Notes under the pieces: model-generated
What the model saw: the letters and a program-made list of their open reading frames with translations, nothing else
Database searches by the model: none
Told to the model about the DNA's origin: nothing
DNA from: Alphaproteobacteria bacterium
GTDB lineage: Bacteria > Pseudomonadota > Alphaproteobacteria > ATCC43930 > CGMCC-115725
Direction: 5' to 3'
Length of the DNA stretch: 11,216 bases
Assembly: GCA_005888515.1 (NCBI GenBank)
Contig: VAZR01000045.1
Span: forward strand, 1 to 11,216
Shown here: piece after piece, positions 1-7,134 of the stretch
Layout: every line of letters begins with the position of its first letter
Numbering within the stretch: position 1 is the stretch's first letter
Program-made: the position numbers and the translations under genes

Positions 1-439
1 CGTCGAGGTCAATTTGATCGGCAGCTTCAACCTGTTGCGCCTCGCCACCGCCGATATGACCGGCCTCGACCCGCTCGGCGATGGCGAGCGCGGCCTGATC
101 GTGCTGACCGCATCGGTCGCGGCATTCGAGGGGCAGATCGGCCAGGCGGCGTACAGCGCCTCGAAGGGCGGCATCGTCGGGCTGACCCTGCCGGCGGCGC
201 GCGAGCTGGCGCGTTACGGCGTCCGGGTGGCGGCGATCGCGCCCGGCATTTTCGCGACGCCGATGCTCGCCGGCCTGCCGCAGAATGTGCAGAACAGCCT
301 CGCGGCCAGCATGCCGTTCCCGCCGCGGCTCGGCCGGCCCGAGGAGTACGCGCAGACAGTCCTCGACCTCTGCCGCAACGTGATGATCAACGGCTCAGTA
401 ATCCGCCTCGACGGCGCCCTGCGCATGGCGCCGCGCTAG
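1..439 (+). CDS. SDR-family 3-hydroxyacyl-CoA dehydrogenase, type II (HSD10-like), 3' part
   Basis: This is the C-terminal 145 codons of a short-chain dehydrogenase; the frame is open from base 2, so the 5' end lies outside the window. The catalytic Ser sits in TASVAAFEGQ, followed by the Tyr-x3-Lys pair in AAYSASKGG. The loop IAPGIFATPML and the C-terminal tail ending VIRLDGALRMAPR closely follow the type II 3-hydroxyacyl-CoA dehydrogenase / HSD17B10 group, rather than FabG or sugar SDRs. Those enzymes oxidise 3-hydroxyacyl-CoA (including 2-methyl-3-hydroxybutyryl-CoA) to 3-ketoacyl-CoA with NAD+ in beta-oxidation or branched amino-acid degradation. The N-terminal NAD-binding glycine motif cannot be seen. 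The gene converges on the VOC gene, with a large palindrome between the two ends. The SDR call is very safe; the exact substrate is inferred. Confidence 0.93.
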   Translation, partial: VEVNLIGSFNLLRLATADMTGLDPLGDGERGLIVLTASVAAFEGQIGQAAYSASKGGIVGLTLPAARELARYGVRVAAIAPGIFATPMLAGLPQNVQNSLAASMPFPPRLGRPEEYAQTVLDLCRNVMINGSVIRLDGALRMAPR

Positions 440-498
440 AAACCGCTCCGAAAACAGTATTCGAACTGCTCGAATCGCCTCTCTAAAATCGTTCATCC

Positions 499-573
499 CC
501 GGGCTTGGCCCGGGGATCCACGAGAAGCGGAAAAGCGGTGCCAATGTCTCGTGGATGGCCGGGCCAAGCCCGG
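499..573. repeat. Large palindromic intergenic repeat (REP-like)
   Basis: Two 27-nt arms (499-525 and 547-573) are complementary at 25 of 27 positions around a 21-nt loop. Each arm contains CCGGGCTTGGCCCGG, itself a near-palindrome, followed by ATCCACGAGA. Such elements are scattered in many copies between genes in Bradyrhizobium-like genomes. Here it lies between the convergent ends of the SDR gene (439) and the VOC gene (613), where the RNA hairpin could end or stabilise both transcripts. The repeat is seen directly; the terminator role is inferred. Confidence 0.85.
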
Positions 574-612
574 CCAAGACGAAGAGGCTGCTTCAGCCCG
601 ATGGAGCAGGTT

Positions 613-1197
613 CTAAAAGTCGCGGTGGCGCAGCTCGTTGTTGACGCGCCGGTCGCCGCCGAGCCAGCGCTTGAGCTCGCTGTGCGCGTCGGCGCGGCGC
701 AGTGCATCGATCTCGGTGACATCGGGCGGATCGCAGGTGAATTCGACGATCAGTCCGTCGGGCGAGTTCGTATAAATCGACTTACAGTAGCCGTGATTGG
801 TCTCGCGGAATGTCTCGCCGGCGGCATTGAGCCGCGCCTTCAGCGCCTCGTAGGTCGGATCGTCGACCTTCAACGCGATATGGTCGTAATGCCCAATCTC
901 GGCCGGCACCTTTGCCTGGGTGCGCTCGTACATCTTGGGGTCGGCGAACTGGAAGAAGGCGAGCGCGCTGCCGTCGGCGAGTCCGAAAAACGTGTGGCAG
1001 AATTCCATCTCCTCACCGGTATCGCGGCTGATCGATTTCTCGCACCAGGTCGCGACCAGCGGAATACCGAGCAGATCCTCGAGGAAACGCCGGTTGGCCT
1101 CGTGATCCTTGACGACATAGGCATGGTGATGCAGCCGCAATGGCAGGTTGGGCAGGCTTTGTCCGGTGGTGCGGGCCGTCGCTTCGATCGTGTCCAT
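613..1197 (-). CDS. VOC-superfamily protein (glyoxalase / extradiol dioxygenase-like)
   Basis: The 194-residue protein has two vicinal-oxygen-chelate modules. The first starts at LHHHAYVV (residues 22-29), with His24 or His25 as likely metal ligand and Gln83 (AFFQF) where many family members carry Glu. The second starts at YDHIALKV (His106) and ends at LIVEF (Glu152). His/His/Glu is the usual metal triad of extradiol dioxygenases and relatives. The ATG at 1197 was chosen because AAGGGGAGG lies just upstream on the minus strand and homology begins soon after; a longer open frame to 1362 has no such site and crosses the neighbour's start. The gene is divergent from the flavin-dependent oxidoreductase, so the two may share regulation and a catabolic route. 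The substrate is not known; a ring-cleaving dioxygenase or an epimerase-like role are both possible. Confidence 0.88.
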   Translation of the reverse strand: MDTIEATARTTGQSLPNLPLRLHHHAYVVKDHEANRRFLEDLLGIPLVATWCEKSISRDTGEEMEFCHTFFGLADGSALAFFQFADPKMYERTQAKVPAEIGHYDHIALKVDDPTYEALKARLNAAGETFRETNHGYCKSIYTNSPDGLIVEFTCDPPDVTEIDALRRADAHSELKRWLGGDRRVNNELRHRDF

Positions 1198-1251
1198 CTC
1201 GACCTCCCCTTCTCGGGCGCATTGACGCGCGGCGCTGGGCTTCTCAAGCTG

Positions 1252-1293
1252 CCGGCGAAGATAGGCCGGCGAACATAGGCTGGCGAAGATAGG
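1252..1293. repeat. Three tandem copies of a 14-bp repeat in a divergent promoter region
   Basis: The units are CCGGCGAAGATAGG (1252-1265), CCGGCGAACATAGG (1266-1279) and CTGGCGAAGATAGG (1280-1293), differing by single bases. They lie in the 127-bp spacer between the divergent starts of the VOC gene (1197) and the oxidoreductase (1325). Tandem sites in such a place could bind a regulator, but they may be a simple slippage repeat. No clear -35/-10 pair could be fixed around them. Confidence 0.8.
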
Positions 1294-1324
1294 ACTGGGC
1301 CATATCGCCCGCAAGGAGTGAGCC

Positions 1325-2308
1325 ATGGACCTGCCGCTCGATACCCATCTGAAGATTGGCATTCAGACGATCCACCGGCGCACCGAGCCGGCCGTCGGGC
1401 CGTGGCTGCCGAAAATCGACGAGCTGCAGGCGCTGGTCAGCCAGATCGACCGCTGTGGCTTCGATTCGATCTGGGTCGCCGATCACATCTGGTATCCGGC
1501 GGCGATCCTCGACCCGCTGTTAATGCTGGCACAAGCGGCAGTGGTCAGCCGACGCTTGCTGCTTGGTATCGGCGTTTATCTGCTGCCCTTGCGTCATCCC
1601 GTGCCGGTCGCCAAACAGGTCGCGACCCTGGATCATTTGTGCGAAGGCCGGCTGATCTTCGGCGTCGGCATCGGCGGCGAGTTCCCGAAGGAGTACGAAG
1701 CCTGTGGCGTGCCGGTAAAGGAACGCGGCGCCCGGCTATCCGAAGGCATCCCGCTGCTGCGCTCTCTGTTGCGCGGCGAGACGGTGGACCATCAGGGCCG
1801 GCATTATGGAAATTTCGCGGGCCTCGCCTTGCAGCCGCCTGCGCGCCAGCCCGGCGGCCCGCCGATCTGGGTCGGCGGCCGCGCCAATGCGGCGCTCGCC
1901 CGCACCGGACGGCTCGCCGACGGCTGGATCTCCTACGTCGTGACCCCCGAGACCTTCCGAGCCGGGCTCGGCAAGATCGCCGCGGCGGCGGAGGGGGCCG
2001 GCCGCAAGATCGAGCATTTCGGCACCGGACATTTGCTGTTCACCCGGCTCGACGACAGCTACGAGCAGGCGCTCGAAGCGGCAGCGACAACCCTAAGCAA
2101 CCGCTACGGCACCGATATGCGGCGGGCGGCCGAGCGCTACGGCGCACTCGGCCGCGCCGAGCAGGTCGTCGAGCGCATCCGCGCTTTCCACGCCGCCGGC
2201 GTGCGGCATCTGTCGATCGACCTGCTCGGACCCTACGAGGAGCGGCCGGCGCATATCGACCGCTTCGCCGCCGAGGTATTGCCGCTCTTGGCCGATCTGC
2301 GCGCCTGA
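1325..2308 (+). CDS. LLM-class flavin-dependent oxidoreductase (luciferase-like)
   Basis: The 327-residue protein has the TIM-barrel signatures of bacterial luciferase-like monooxygenases and F420-dependent reductases: GFDSIWVADHIWYP (residues 45-58), the hallmark LPLRHPVPVAKQVATLD (87-103) with GRLIFGVGIGG (108-118), and PPIWVGGR (179-186) near the cofactor phosphate. Length fits the family. The ATG at 1325 has AAGGAG about 6 nt upstream (1313-1318). It probably uses FMN or F420 to oxidise an organic substrate, acting in the cytosol; the sequence does not decide which cofactor. It is divergent from the VOC gene and convergent with the CoA-transferase gene, with only 7 bp between the two stop codons. 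With CoA-linked neighbours, a role in opening or oxidising a cyclic or branched substrate is plausible but inferred. Confidence 0.92.
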   Translation: MDLPLDTHLKIGIQTIHRRTEPAVGPWLPKIDELQALVSQIDRCGFDSIWVADHIWYPAAILDPLLMLAQAAVVSRRLLLGIGVYLLPLRHPVPVAKQVATLDHLCEGRLIFGVGIGGEFPKEYEACGVPVKERGARLSEGIPLLRSLLRGETVDHQGRHYGNFAGLALQPPARQPGGPPIWVGGRANAALARTGRLADGWISYVVTPETFRAGLGKIAAAAEGAGRKIEHFGTGHLLFTRLDDSYEQALEAAATTLSNRYGTDMRRAAERYGALGRAEQVVERIRAFHAAGVRHLSIDLLGPYEERPAHIDRFAAEVLPLLADLRA

Positions 2309-2315
2309 TCTGTTT

Positions 2316-3476
2316 TTAGTTGGCCGAGGCCACCGCGCTGCTCTCGTGTAATGCCGCGATTTCCGCGGCCGAGAAGCCCCAGTCGCGCAACACTGCGTCG
2401 GTGTGTTCGCCGACCCGCGCTGGCGGCCGTTGCACCCGGGTCGGGGTGCCGAGAAAACGCGGCGCCGGCCCCGGCTGAGGAATGCCGTCAATCTCGACAA
2501 AGCTGTTGCGGTGACGGTTGTGCGGGTGGTCGATGGCTTCCGACATCCGCAGAACCGGTGCGAAGCAGATGTCGGTCTGCTGCATGATCTCGGTCCATTC
2601 GGCGCGGGTCTTGCTCTTGAAGATGCGCTTGAGCCGCTCCTGCATCTCCGGCCAATGCGTGCGGTCGGTCTGCGGCGGCAGGTCTTCGCCTTCGAGGCCG
2701 GTGTGCTTCAGCAAGAGCGCATAGAATTGCGGCTCGATCGCGCCGACCGAGACATATTCGCCGTCCTTTGTCTGGTACACCTGGTAGTAATGCGCGCCGC
2801 CATCGGTGCGGTTCTGGCCGCGCTCTTCCTTCCAGGCGCCGGAAGCCAGCGAGCCGTACATCATCATCATCAGCGAGGCCGAGCCTTCGACCATCGAGCA
2901 GTCGATGACCTGTCCCTTGCCGGTCGAGCGGGCGCTGATGATGCCAGCCAGCATGCCCATCGCCAGATACAGCGCCCCGCCGCCGAAATCGCCGACCAGG
3001 TTCAACGGCGGCACCGGCGGTCCGCCGGCTTCGCCGATCGAATGCAACACCCCGGACAGCGCGATGTAATTGATGTCGTGCCCGGCGATATGCGCGATCG
3101 GGCCGTCCTGCCCCCAGCCGGTCATCCGCCCGTAAACGAGCTTCGGATTGCGGGCGAGGCAGAGATCCGGGCCGAGACCGAGCCTTTCCATGACCCCGGG
3201 GCGGAAGCCTTCGAGGAGAGCATCGGCCTGATCGATCAGCCGCAGAGTGGCGTTTACCGCGGCCGGGTTCTTCAGATCGACCGCGATGTTGCGGCGGCCG
3301 CGTGCCAGCAGGTTGAAGCGGCTGTCATTGCCGTCGCGGTCGGTGTCATGGCCGACCATCGCGGCGCGGTCGACGCGAATGATTTCGGCGCCCATGTCCG
3401 ACAGCAGCATCGCGCAGAACGGTCCCGGCCCGATGCCGGCCAGCTCGACAATCCGTATCCCCTCAAGCGGTCCCAT
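2316..3476 (-). CDS. CaiB/BaiF family III CoA-transferase, probable alpha-methylacyl-CoA racemase
   Basis: The 386-residue protein opens with GIRIVELAGIGPGPFCAMLL (6-25) and DMGAEIIRVDR (27-37), typical of family III. The three residues expected for alpha-methylacyl-CoA racemase are present: His133 in AGHDINYI, Asp163 in LVGDFGGG and Glu248 in GAIEPQF. Their spacing (30 and 85 residues) equals that of His126/Asp156/Glu241 described for the Mycobacterium tuberculosis racemase MCR. Such enzymes interconvert (2R)- and (2S)-methylacyl-CoA so that branched or sterol side chains can enter beta-oxidation. The ATG at 3476 has GAGGAG upstream at good spacing; a further upstream start at 3512 lacks support. 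The tetR gene ends 66 bp upstream on the same strand, so read-through transcription is possible. A true CoA-transferase role is the main alternative. Confidence 0.9.
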   Translation of the reverse strand: MGPLEGIRIVELAGIGPGPFCAMLLSDMGAEIIRVDRAAMVGHDTDRDGNDSRFNLLARGRRNIAVDLKNPAAVNATLRLIDQADALLEGFRPGVMERLGLGPDLCLARNPKLVYGRMTGWGQDGPIAHIAGHDINYIALSGVLHSIGEAGGPPVPPLNLVGDFGGGALYLAMGMLAGIISARSTGKGQVIDCSMVEGSASLMMMMYGSLASGAWKEERGQNRTDGGAHYYQVYQTKDGEYVSVGAIEPQFYALLLKHTGLEGEDLPPQTDRTHWPEMQERLKRIFKSKTRAEWTEIMQQTDICFAPVLRMSEAIDHPHNRHRNSFVEIDGIPQPGPAPRFLGTPTRVQRPPARVGEHTDAVLRDWGFSAAEIAALHESSAVASAN

Positions 3477-3510
3477 GGACGCTCCTCGCTCGGTCCTCGG
3501 TCTTTCTGTC

Positions 3511-3532
3511 ATTGCGAGCGAAACGACGCAAT
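3511..3532. repeat. Short inverted repeat fragment, dispersed-repeat type
   Basis: ATTGCG (3511-3516) and CGCAAT (3527-3532) form a perfect 6-bp stem around a 10-nt loop. The wording (CATTGCGAGCGAA...CGCAATC) matches a short dispersed intergenic element common in Rhizobiales and other proteobacteria. It lies between the tetR stop and the racemase-like gene's start on the minus strand. Confidence 0.6.
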
Positions 3533-3542
3533 CTTATGATCC

Positions 3543-4163
3543 CTAGGCTCGCCCGAAGGCGCGTAGAAACGTCGCGACCGCGCTGCCGGCGACCTGCGCG
3601 CGGACGACAGGATCGTCTTGGCTCTCAAACCCAAACAAGCGCTGTAGATGGATTTCGCCTCGCACCAACGAGGCGAACTGTTCGGCGGCAAGCCGTGGGT
3701 CGGCGACGGCAAGCGAACCCGCCTCCGCGGCGCGCTGTAGAAACTCCTCGATCTGGGCGCGGTTGCGCTCGGGGCCGGCCTGCCAGAACACTTCGCCCAG
3801 CGCCGGGAAGCGGGTCACCTCGCCGATGATAATGCGATTGACCGCGACCGCTTCGGGCGACAGCACCAGGTCGAGAAAGCGTCGGGCGATCGTGTTCAGC
3901 GAGGCCTCGATGTCCTGCGGATCGAGCTCGAAGGCCGAGAACGCCCCGAAACGCTGTTCGGCGACATCGGCGACAACCGCCCCGAACAGCTCCTCCTTGC
4001 TGCCGAAATGCGCATAGACGGTGGCCTTCGATACCCCGGCCTCGCGCGCGATCGCATCCATCGACACCGCGCCGAAGCCGCCGGCGAGAAAGGCCCGGCG
4101 CGCGGCCCGCAGAACGATCGCGGCCTTGCCGAGGGTTTCGTCGCGCATATCCGGCATGCTCAT
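3543..4163 (-). CDS. TetR/AcrR-family transcriptional regulator
   Basis: The protein has 206 residues. The N-terminal DNA-binding domain contains the helix-turn-helix MDAIAREAGVSKATVYAHFGSKEELF (35-60 region), a standard TetR signature. The C-terminal half (about 75-206), with RRFLDLVLSPEAVAVNRIIIGE and a Phe/Leu-rich end, resembles the AefR-like ligand-binding type. The start at 4163 has AAGGAAG a few bases upstream. It is divergent from the emrAB-like operon, with about 100 bp between starts, which is the usual layout for a local repressor of an efflux pump that is released by a pump substrate. A good palindrome for it lies at 4230-4252. It may also affect the downstream racemase-like gene through read-through. 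The inducing ligand is unknown. Confidence 0.94.
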   Translation of the reverse strand: MSMPDMRDETLGKAAIVLRAARRAFLAGGFGAVSMDAIAREAGVSKATVYAHFGSKEELFGAVVADVAEQRFGAFSAFELDPQDIEASLNTIARRFLDLVLSPEAVAVNRIIIGEVTRFPALGEVFWQAGPERNRAQIEEFLQRAAEAGSLAVADPRLAAEQFASLVRGEIHLQRLFGFESQDDPVVRAQVAGSAVATFLRAFGRA

Positions 4164-4229
4164 CGAGAGCTTCCTTTTTGGGCAAGCTGGTTGACAGCCC
4201 GGGCCCGCCCTTTCATCCTGAGGTTTACG

Positions 4230-4252
4230 CTAAACTAAACCGTTCAGTCTAG
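4230..4252. promoter_or_regulatory. Probable TetR operator between tetR and emrA
   Basis: CTAAACTAAAC (4230-4240) and GTTCAGTCTAG (4242-4252) form an 11-bp inverted repeat around C4241, with 9 of 11 positions paired. The AAC-x-GTT core with ACTxAAC arms is the common form of AcrR/AefR-type operators. It lies 10 bp before the emrA ATG and could block transcription in both directions. This is inferred from symmetry and position only. Confidence 0.6.
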
Positions 4253-4262
4253 TCACGCACCC

Positions 4263-5366
4263 ATGCGTAAACCCTTGCTGATTATCACGATCGCGGCCCT
4301 GCTCGTCTTCGGCGTCGGCGGCGGTTGGTATTGGTGGACCGACTGGCGCTTTCTGCAATCGACGGACGACGCCTACGTCCAAAGCGACGTATCGCTGATC
4401 AGCCCAAAAATTGAGGGGTACATCAAGGAAGTCAGGGTTCGCGACAACGAACCGGTGGCGGCCGGCCAGGTTCTGTTCGTCGTCGACGACCGCGATTTCG
4501 CCGCCAAGCTCGCCCAGGCCGAGGCCGCTCTCGCCACCGCGGTAGCCAGCGTCGCGACCTACGCCACTCGGCTCAAGCTGCAGCAGGCGATGATCGATCA
4601 GGCGGCGGCGAGCCTGCGGTCCGCCGAGGCGGATCTCAATCGTGCGCAGCTCGACTTCAAGCGATACGCGGCGCTGGCGACCAGCGATTACGCCAGCCGG
4701 CAACGCTATGAATCGGCCGATGCCGATTCCCGCAAGGCCGATGCGGCGCTCGGCAAGGCACGGGCCGCTCTTGTTGCCGAGCAAAGCCAGCTTGCCGTCC
4801 TCGAATCGCAAAAACGCGAAGAGGAGGCGAAGCTGGCGCAGGCCCGCGCCAGCCTGCAGCTGGCCAAAAACGACCTCGACAACACGGTTATTCGGGCTCC
4901 CGTTGCGGGCATCGCCGGCAATCGGGCCGGCCAGATCGGTCAATACGTCAAGCCGGGCAGCCAGCTGTTGTCTCTGGTGCCGCTGCCGCGGGTTTTCGTG
5001 ACCGCCAACTTCAAGGAAACCCAGCTGACCCGCATGCGGCCGGGCCAGCCGGCCGAAATCTCGGTCGATGCCTATCCCGACCAGCCATTGCAGGGCCGGG
5101 TCGAAAGCTTCGCGCCGGGAAGCGGCGCCCAGTTCAGCCTGCTGCCGCCGGACAACGCCACCGGCAATTTCACGAAGATCGTACAGCGCGTGCCAGTGCG
5201 CATCTCGGTGCCGGCCGATGGGCCGCTAGCGAGATTGTTGCGGCCGGGATTGTCGGTGACAGTCACGGTCGACACACGCCGCGAGGGTGCGGCCGAAGCG
5301 AGTGACGGTATCCTCGGCGCGGCGCATGCCGAGCCGGCATCGCCGGGTCGGCGCCCTTCTCCGTGA
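4263..5366 (+). CDS. emrA: EmrA-like HlyD-family membrane fusion protein of a multidrug efflux pump
   Basis: The 367-residue protein has a single N-terminal membrane anchor (about residues 4-25, LLIITIAALLVFGVGGG). The signature TDDAYVQSDVSLISPKIEG (34-52) and first lipoyl half (to about 75) follow. A long Ala/Gln-rich coiled-coil hairpin (about 80-205) is followed by the second lipoyl half with VIRAPVAGIAGN (209-220), and a beta-barrel ends with FSLLPPDNATGNFTKIVQRVPVRI (291-314), typical of EmrA/FarA. It should span the periplasm and link the inner-membrane pump to an outer-membrane channel; no TolC-like gene is in the window. The ATG at 4263 has no Shine-Dalgarno sequence and directly follows the operator, so a very short leader or leaderless mRNA is possible. 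The stop overlaps the emrB start. Confidence 0.93.
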   Translation: MRKPLLIITIAALLVFGVGGGWYWWTDWRFLQSTDDAYVQSDVSLISPKIEGYIKEVRVRDNEPVAAGQVLFVVDDRDFAAKLAQAEAALATAVASVATYATRLKLQQAMIDQAAASLRSAEADLNRAQLDFKRYAALATSDYASRQRYESADADSRKADAALGKARAALVAEQSQLAVLESQKREEEAKLAQARASLQLAKNDLDNTVIRAPVAGIAGNRAGQIGQYVKPGSQLLSLVPLPRVFVTANFKETQLTRMRPGQPAEISVDAYPDQPLQGRVESFAPGSGAQFSLLPPDNATGNFTKIVQRVPVRISVPADGPLARLLRPGLSVTVTVDTRREGAAEASDGILGAAHAEPASPGRRPSP

Positions 5367-7018
5367 CCTGGACGCTGACCCTGCCATTGCGGCGAGCCCG
5401 GCTCGCCCGTGCCGCGGTTGCGACACCGCAGCCGGCAAGCGCCGAGCCGGCACGGCCCGCCTCCCCTGCCCCGCCGCCACCATCCGCCGCGGGAGCGCAG
5501 CCGCGGCTGCGCGACTGGATCGGCGTGCTCGCGATGGGCACCGGTCTGTTCATGGCGATCATGGACGTCCAGATCGTCACCAGCTCGCTGACCCAGATCC
5601 AGGGCGGGCTGTCGGCAAGCGTCGACGAGATCGCCTGGGTACAAACCGCCTACCTGATCGCCGACGTCGTGATGGTGCCGCTATCCGGGATGATGAGCCG
5701 TCTGTTATCGACGCGCATCCTGTTCGTGGTCGCCGCGCTGGGCTTTACCGGCGCCAGCGTGTTATGCGCCACGGCAACCAGTCTGGGTGAGATGATCCTC
5801 TACCGTGCGATGCAGGGATTCTGCGGCGGCGCGATCACCCCGACCGTGTGGCCCGTCGTCTACGGCAGATTTCGGGGGCGGCAGCTCGCGACAGTTATTG
5901 CGTTCATCTCGGTAATCCTGAGTTTGTCGTCGACCCTGGGTCCGACGCTCGGCGGTTTCCTCACCGAAACGTTCTCCTGGCATTGGCTGTTTCTGGTGAA
6001 CATCGTGCCAGGGTTGCTGGTCGCCGCGGTCGTTTGGGTGACCATCGACATCGATAAGCCGGATCTCTCGCTGTTGCGTCATTTCGACCTGATCGGACTG
6101 GTGTTGATGGCGAGCTTTCTCGCCTGCCTCGAGTACGCGCTCCAGGAAGGTCCGCGCTGGGATTGGTTTGACGACGATACGATTCGGGCCACCGTGCTGA
6201 TTTCAATCATTGCCGGCAGCCTGTTCTTCTGGCGCGTCTTCACCTATCACCAGCCGATCGTGGATCTGAGGACGTTTCGGAACCGCAATTTCGCATTCGG
6301 AACGTTCTTTACCTTCACGATGGGCATCGGGATGTACGGCACGACTTATCTGGTGCCGCTCTTTCTGGCGCAGGTGCGCGGCTACAATGCCTGGCAGATC
6401 GGCTGCACGGTTATTGTCATCGGCCTCGTCACCATGGTGCTGTCGCCGCTCAGTACCCGCATGGCGCGCCTGCTGGATCTGCGGGTCATGCTGGCGATCG
6501 GCTTCGGCCTGTTCGCCTATTCGATGTATCTGACGGCCACGCTGACCAACCAGACCGGGTTCTGGGAATTGTTCCTGCCGCAGGTAGTACGCGGGATGGG
6601 GCTGATCTGCTGCTACCTGCCGGCCAACATGATCGCAATGGGCAGTTTGCCGGCCGACAGGATGAGAAACGCCGCCGGGCTCTACAATTTGACCCGCGAT
6701 CTCGGCGGTGCGATCGGGCTGGCCGCGATCGTTACGATCATGAACGCGCGGCTGCACTTCCACTGGAACCGCCTGGTCGAAAACATCAACCCGGCGCGTC
6801 CGGCCGTACAGCATTTTCTCGAAATGCGGGCGAACCGGCTCGATGCGATGGTGCCGGACAGTACCCGGGCAGCCATGAAGCTGCTGGCGCAGGCGGTGCA
6901 GCGCGAGGCGCTGGTGCTGACCTATAATGACCTGCTGATCCTCATCGGGTTGTTTTTTGTCGGCGCCCTGCTGTTGCTGCCGCTGGTCGGGCGACCGCGC
7001 TCGATGATGGCGCATTGA
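5363..7018 (+). CDS. emrB: EmrB-like MFS drug transporter, DHA2 (14-TM) family
   Basis: This 551-residue hydrophobic protein has the DHA2 pattern. Its first membrane segment is WIGVLAMGTGLFMAIMDVQIV (52-72 region). The segment AWVQTAYLIADVVMVPLSGM follows (91-110), then the antiporter motif C region TLGPTLGGFLTETFSWHWLF (191-210), with further helices to the end. It exports drugs or detergents using the proton gradient together with the upstream EmrA. The GTG at 5363 overlaps the emrA stop (GTGA), so translation is probably coupled; no Shine-Dalgarno sequence is seen. From that start the protein carries an unusual 48-residue Arg-, then Ala/Pro-rich N-terminal extension compared with typical EmrB; no ATG occurs before the first helix, so a start further in is possible but not obvious. 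The last 21 codons have a decayed copy just downstream. Confidence 0.94.
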   Translation: MTWTLTLPLRRARLARAAVATPQPASAEPARPASPAPPPPSAAGAQPRLRDWIGVLAMGTGLFMAIMDVQIVTSSLTQIQGGLSASVDEIAWVQTAYLIADVVMVPLSGMMSRLLSTRILFVVAALGFTGASVLCATATSLGEMILYRAMQGFCGGAITPTVWPVVYGRFRGRQLATVIAFISVILSLSSTLGPTLGGFLTETFSWHWLFLVNIVPGLLVAAVVWVTIDIDKPDLSLLRHFDLIGLVLMASFLACLEYALQEGPRWDWFDDDTIRATVLISIIAGSLFFWRVFTYHQPIVDLRTFRNRNFAFGTFFTFTMGIGMYGTTYLVPLFLAQVRGYNAWQIGCTVIVIGLVTMVLSPLSTRMARLLDLRVMLAIGFGLFAYSMYLTATLTNQTGFWELFLPQVVRGMGLICCYLPANMIAMGSLPADRMRNAAGLYNLTRDLGGAIGLAAIVTIMNARLHFHWNRLVENINPARPAVQHFLEMRANRLDAMVPDSTRAAMKLLAQAVQREALVLTYNDLLILIGLFFVGALLLLPLVGRPRSMMAH

Positions 7019-7121
7019 CGAGGCTCGCGAGCTTTCCGGCACTGGTGGCCGTCTCTCCTTTGTTATCGGAGTCTTAATCATGCCGCTGCTAGGCCGACCT
7101 CAGTCGAGAATGGCGCATTGA
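7019..7121 (+). pseudogene. Decayed tandem copy of the emrB-MAPEG junction (MAPEG start plus emrB end)
   Basis: Two remnants lie side by side. From 7027 one frame reads ASFPALVAVSPLL and then stops, resembling AGFPALVTVLALLL at the start of the MAPEG gene; its start codon is lost. From about 7056 a second frame reads SFVIGVLIMPLLGRPQSRMAH and stops at 7121, matching the end of EmrB (FFVGALLLLPLVGRPRSMMAH). Over the last 14 codons, stop included, about 33 of 42 bases agree by hand count. The two emrB-type stops are 103 bp apart. The segment is therefore a product of a tandem duplication or of recombination between two emrB-MAPEG units, and is probably untranslated. Confidence 0.75.
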
Positions 7122-7134
7122 TAGGAGCGGCTCG

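Noticed and set aside
505..1278. Long open frame on the plus strand opposite the VOC gene
   Set aside because: It is the antisense of the VOC coding region and the palindromic repeat; it has no ribosome site and no family motif, while the minus strand has clear VOC metal-binding motifs.
2403..3539. 378-codon open frame on the plus strand
   Set aside because: It is antisense to the racemase-like CoA-transferase, a usual effect of high GC content; its translation shows no domain and is His/Arg/Ala-rich.
4191..4219. TTGACA followed by CATCCT as an emrA promoter
   Set aside because: The -35 is perfect but no acceptable -10 occurs at 16-18 bp, so it was not called; a promoter overlapping the operator is equally possible.
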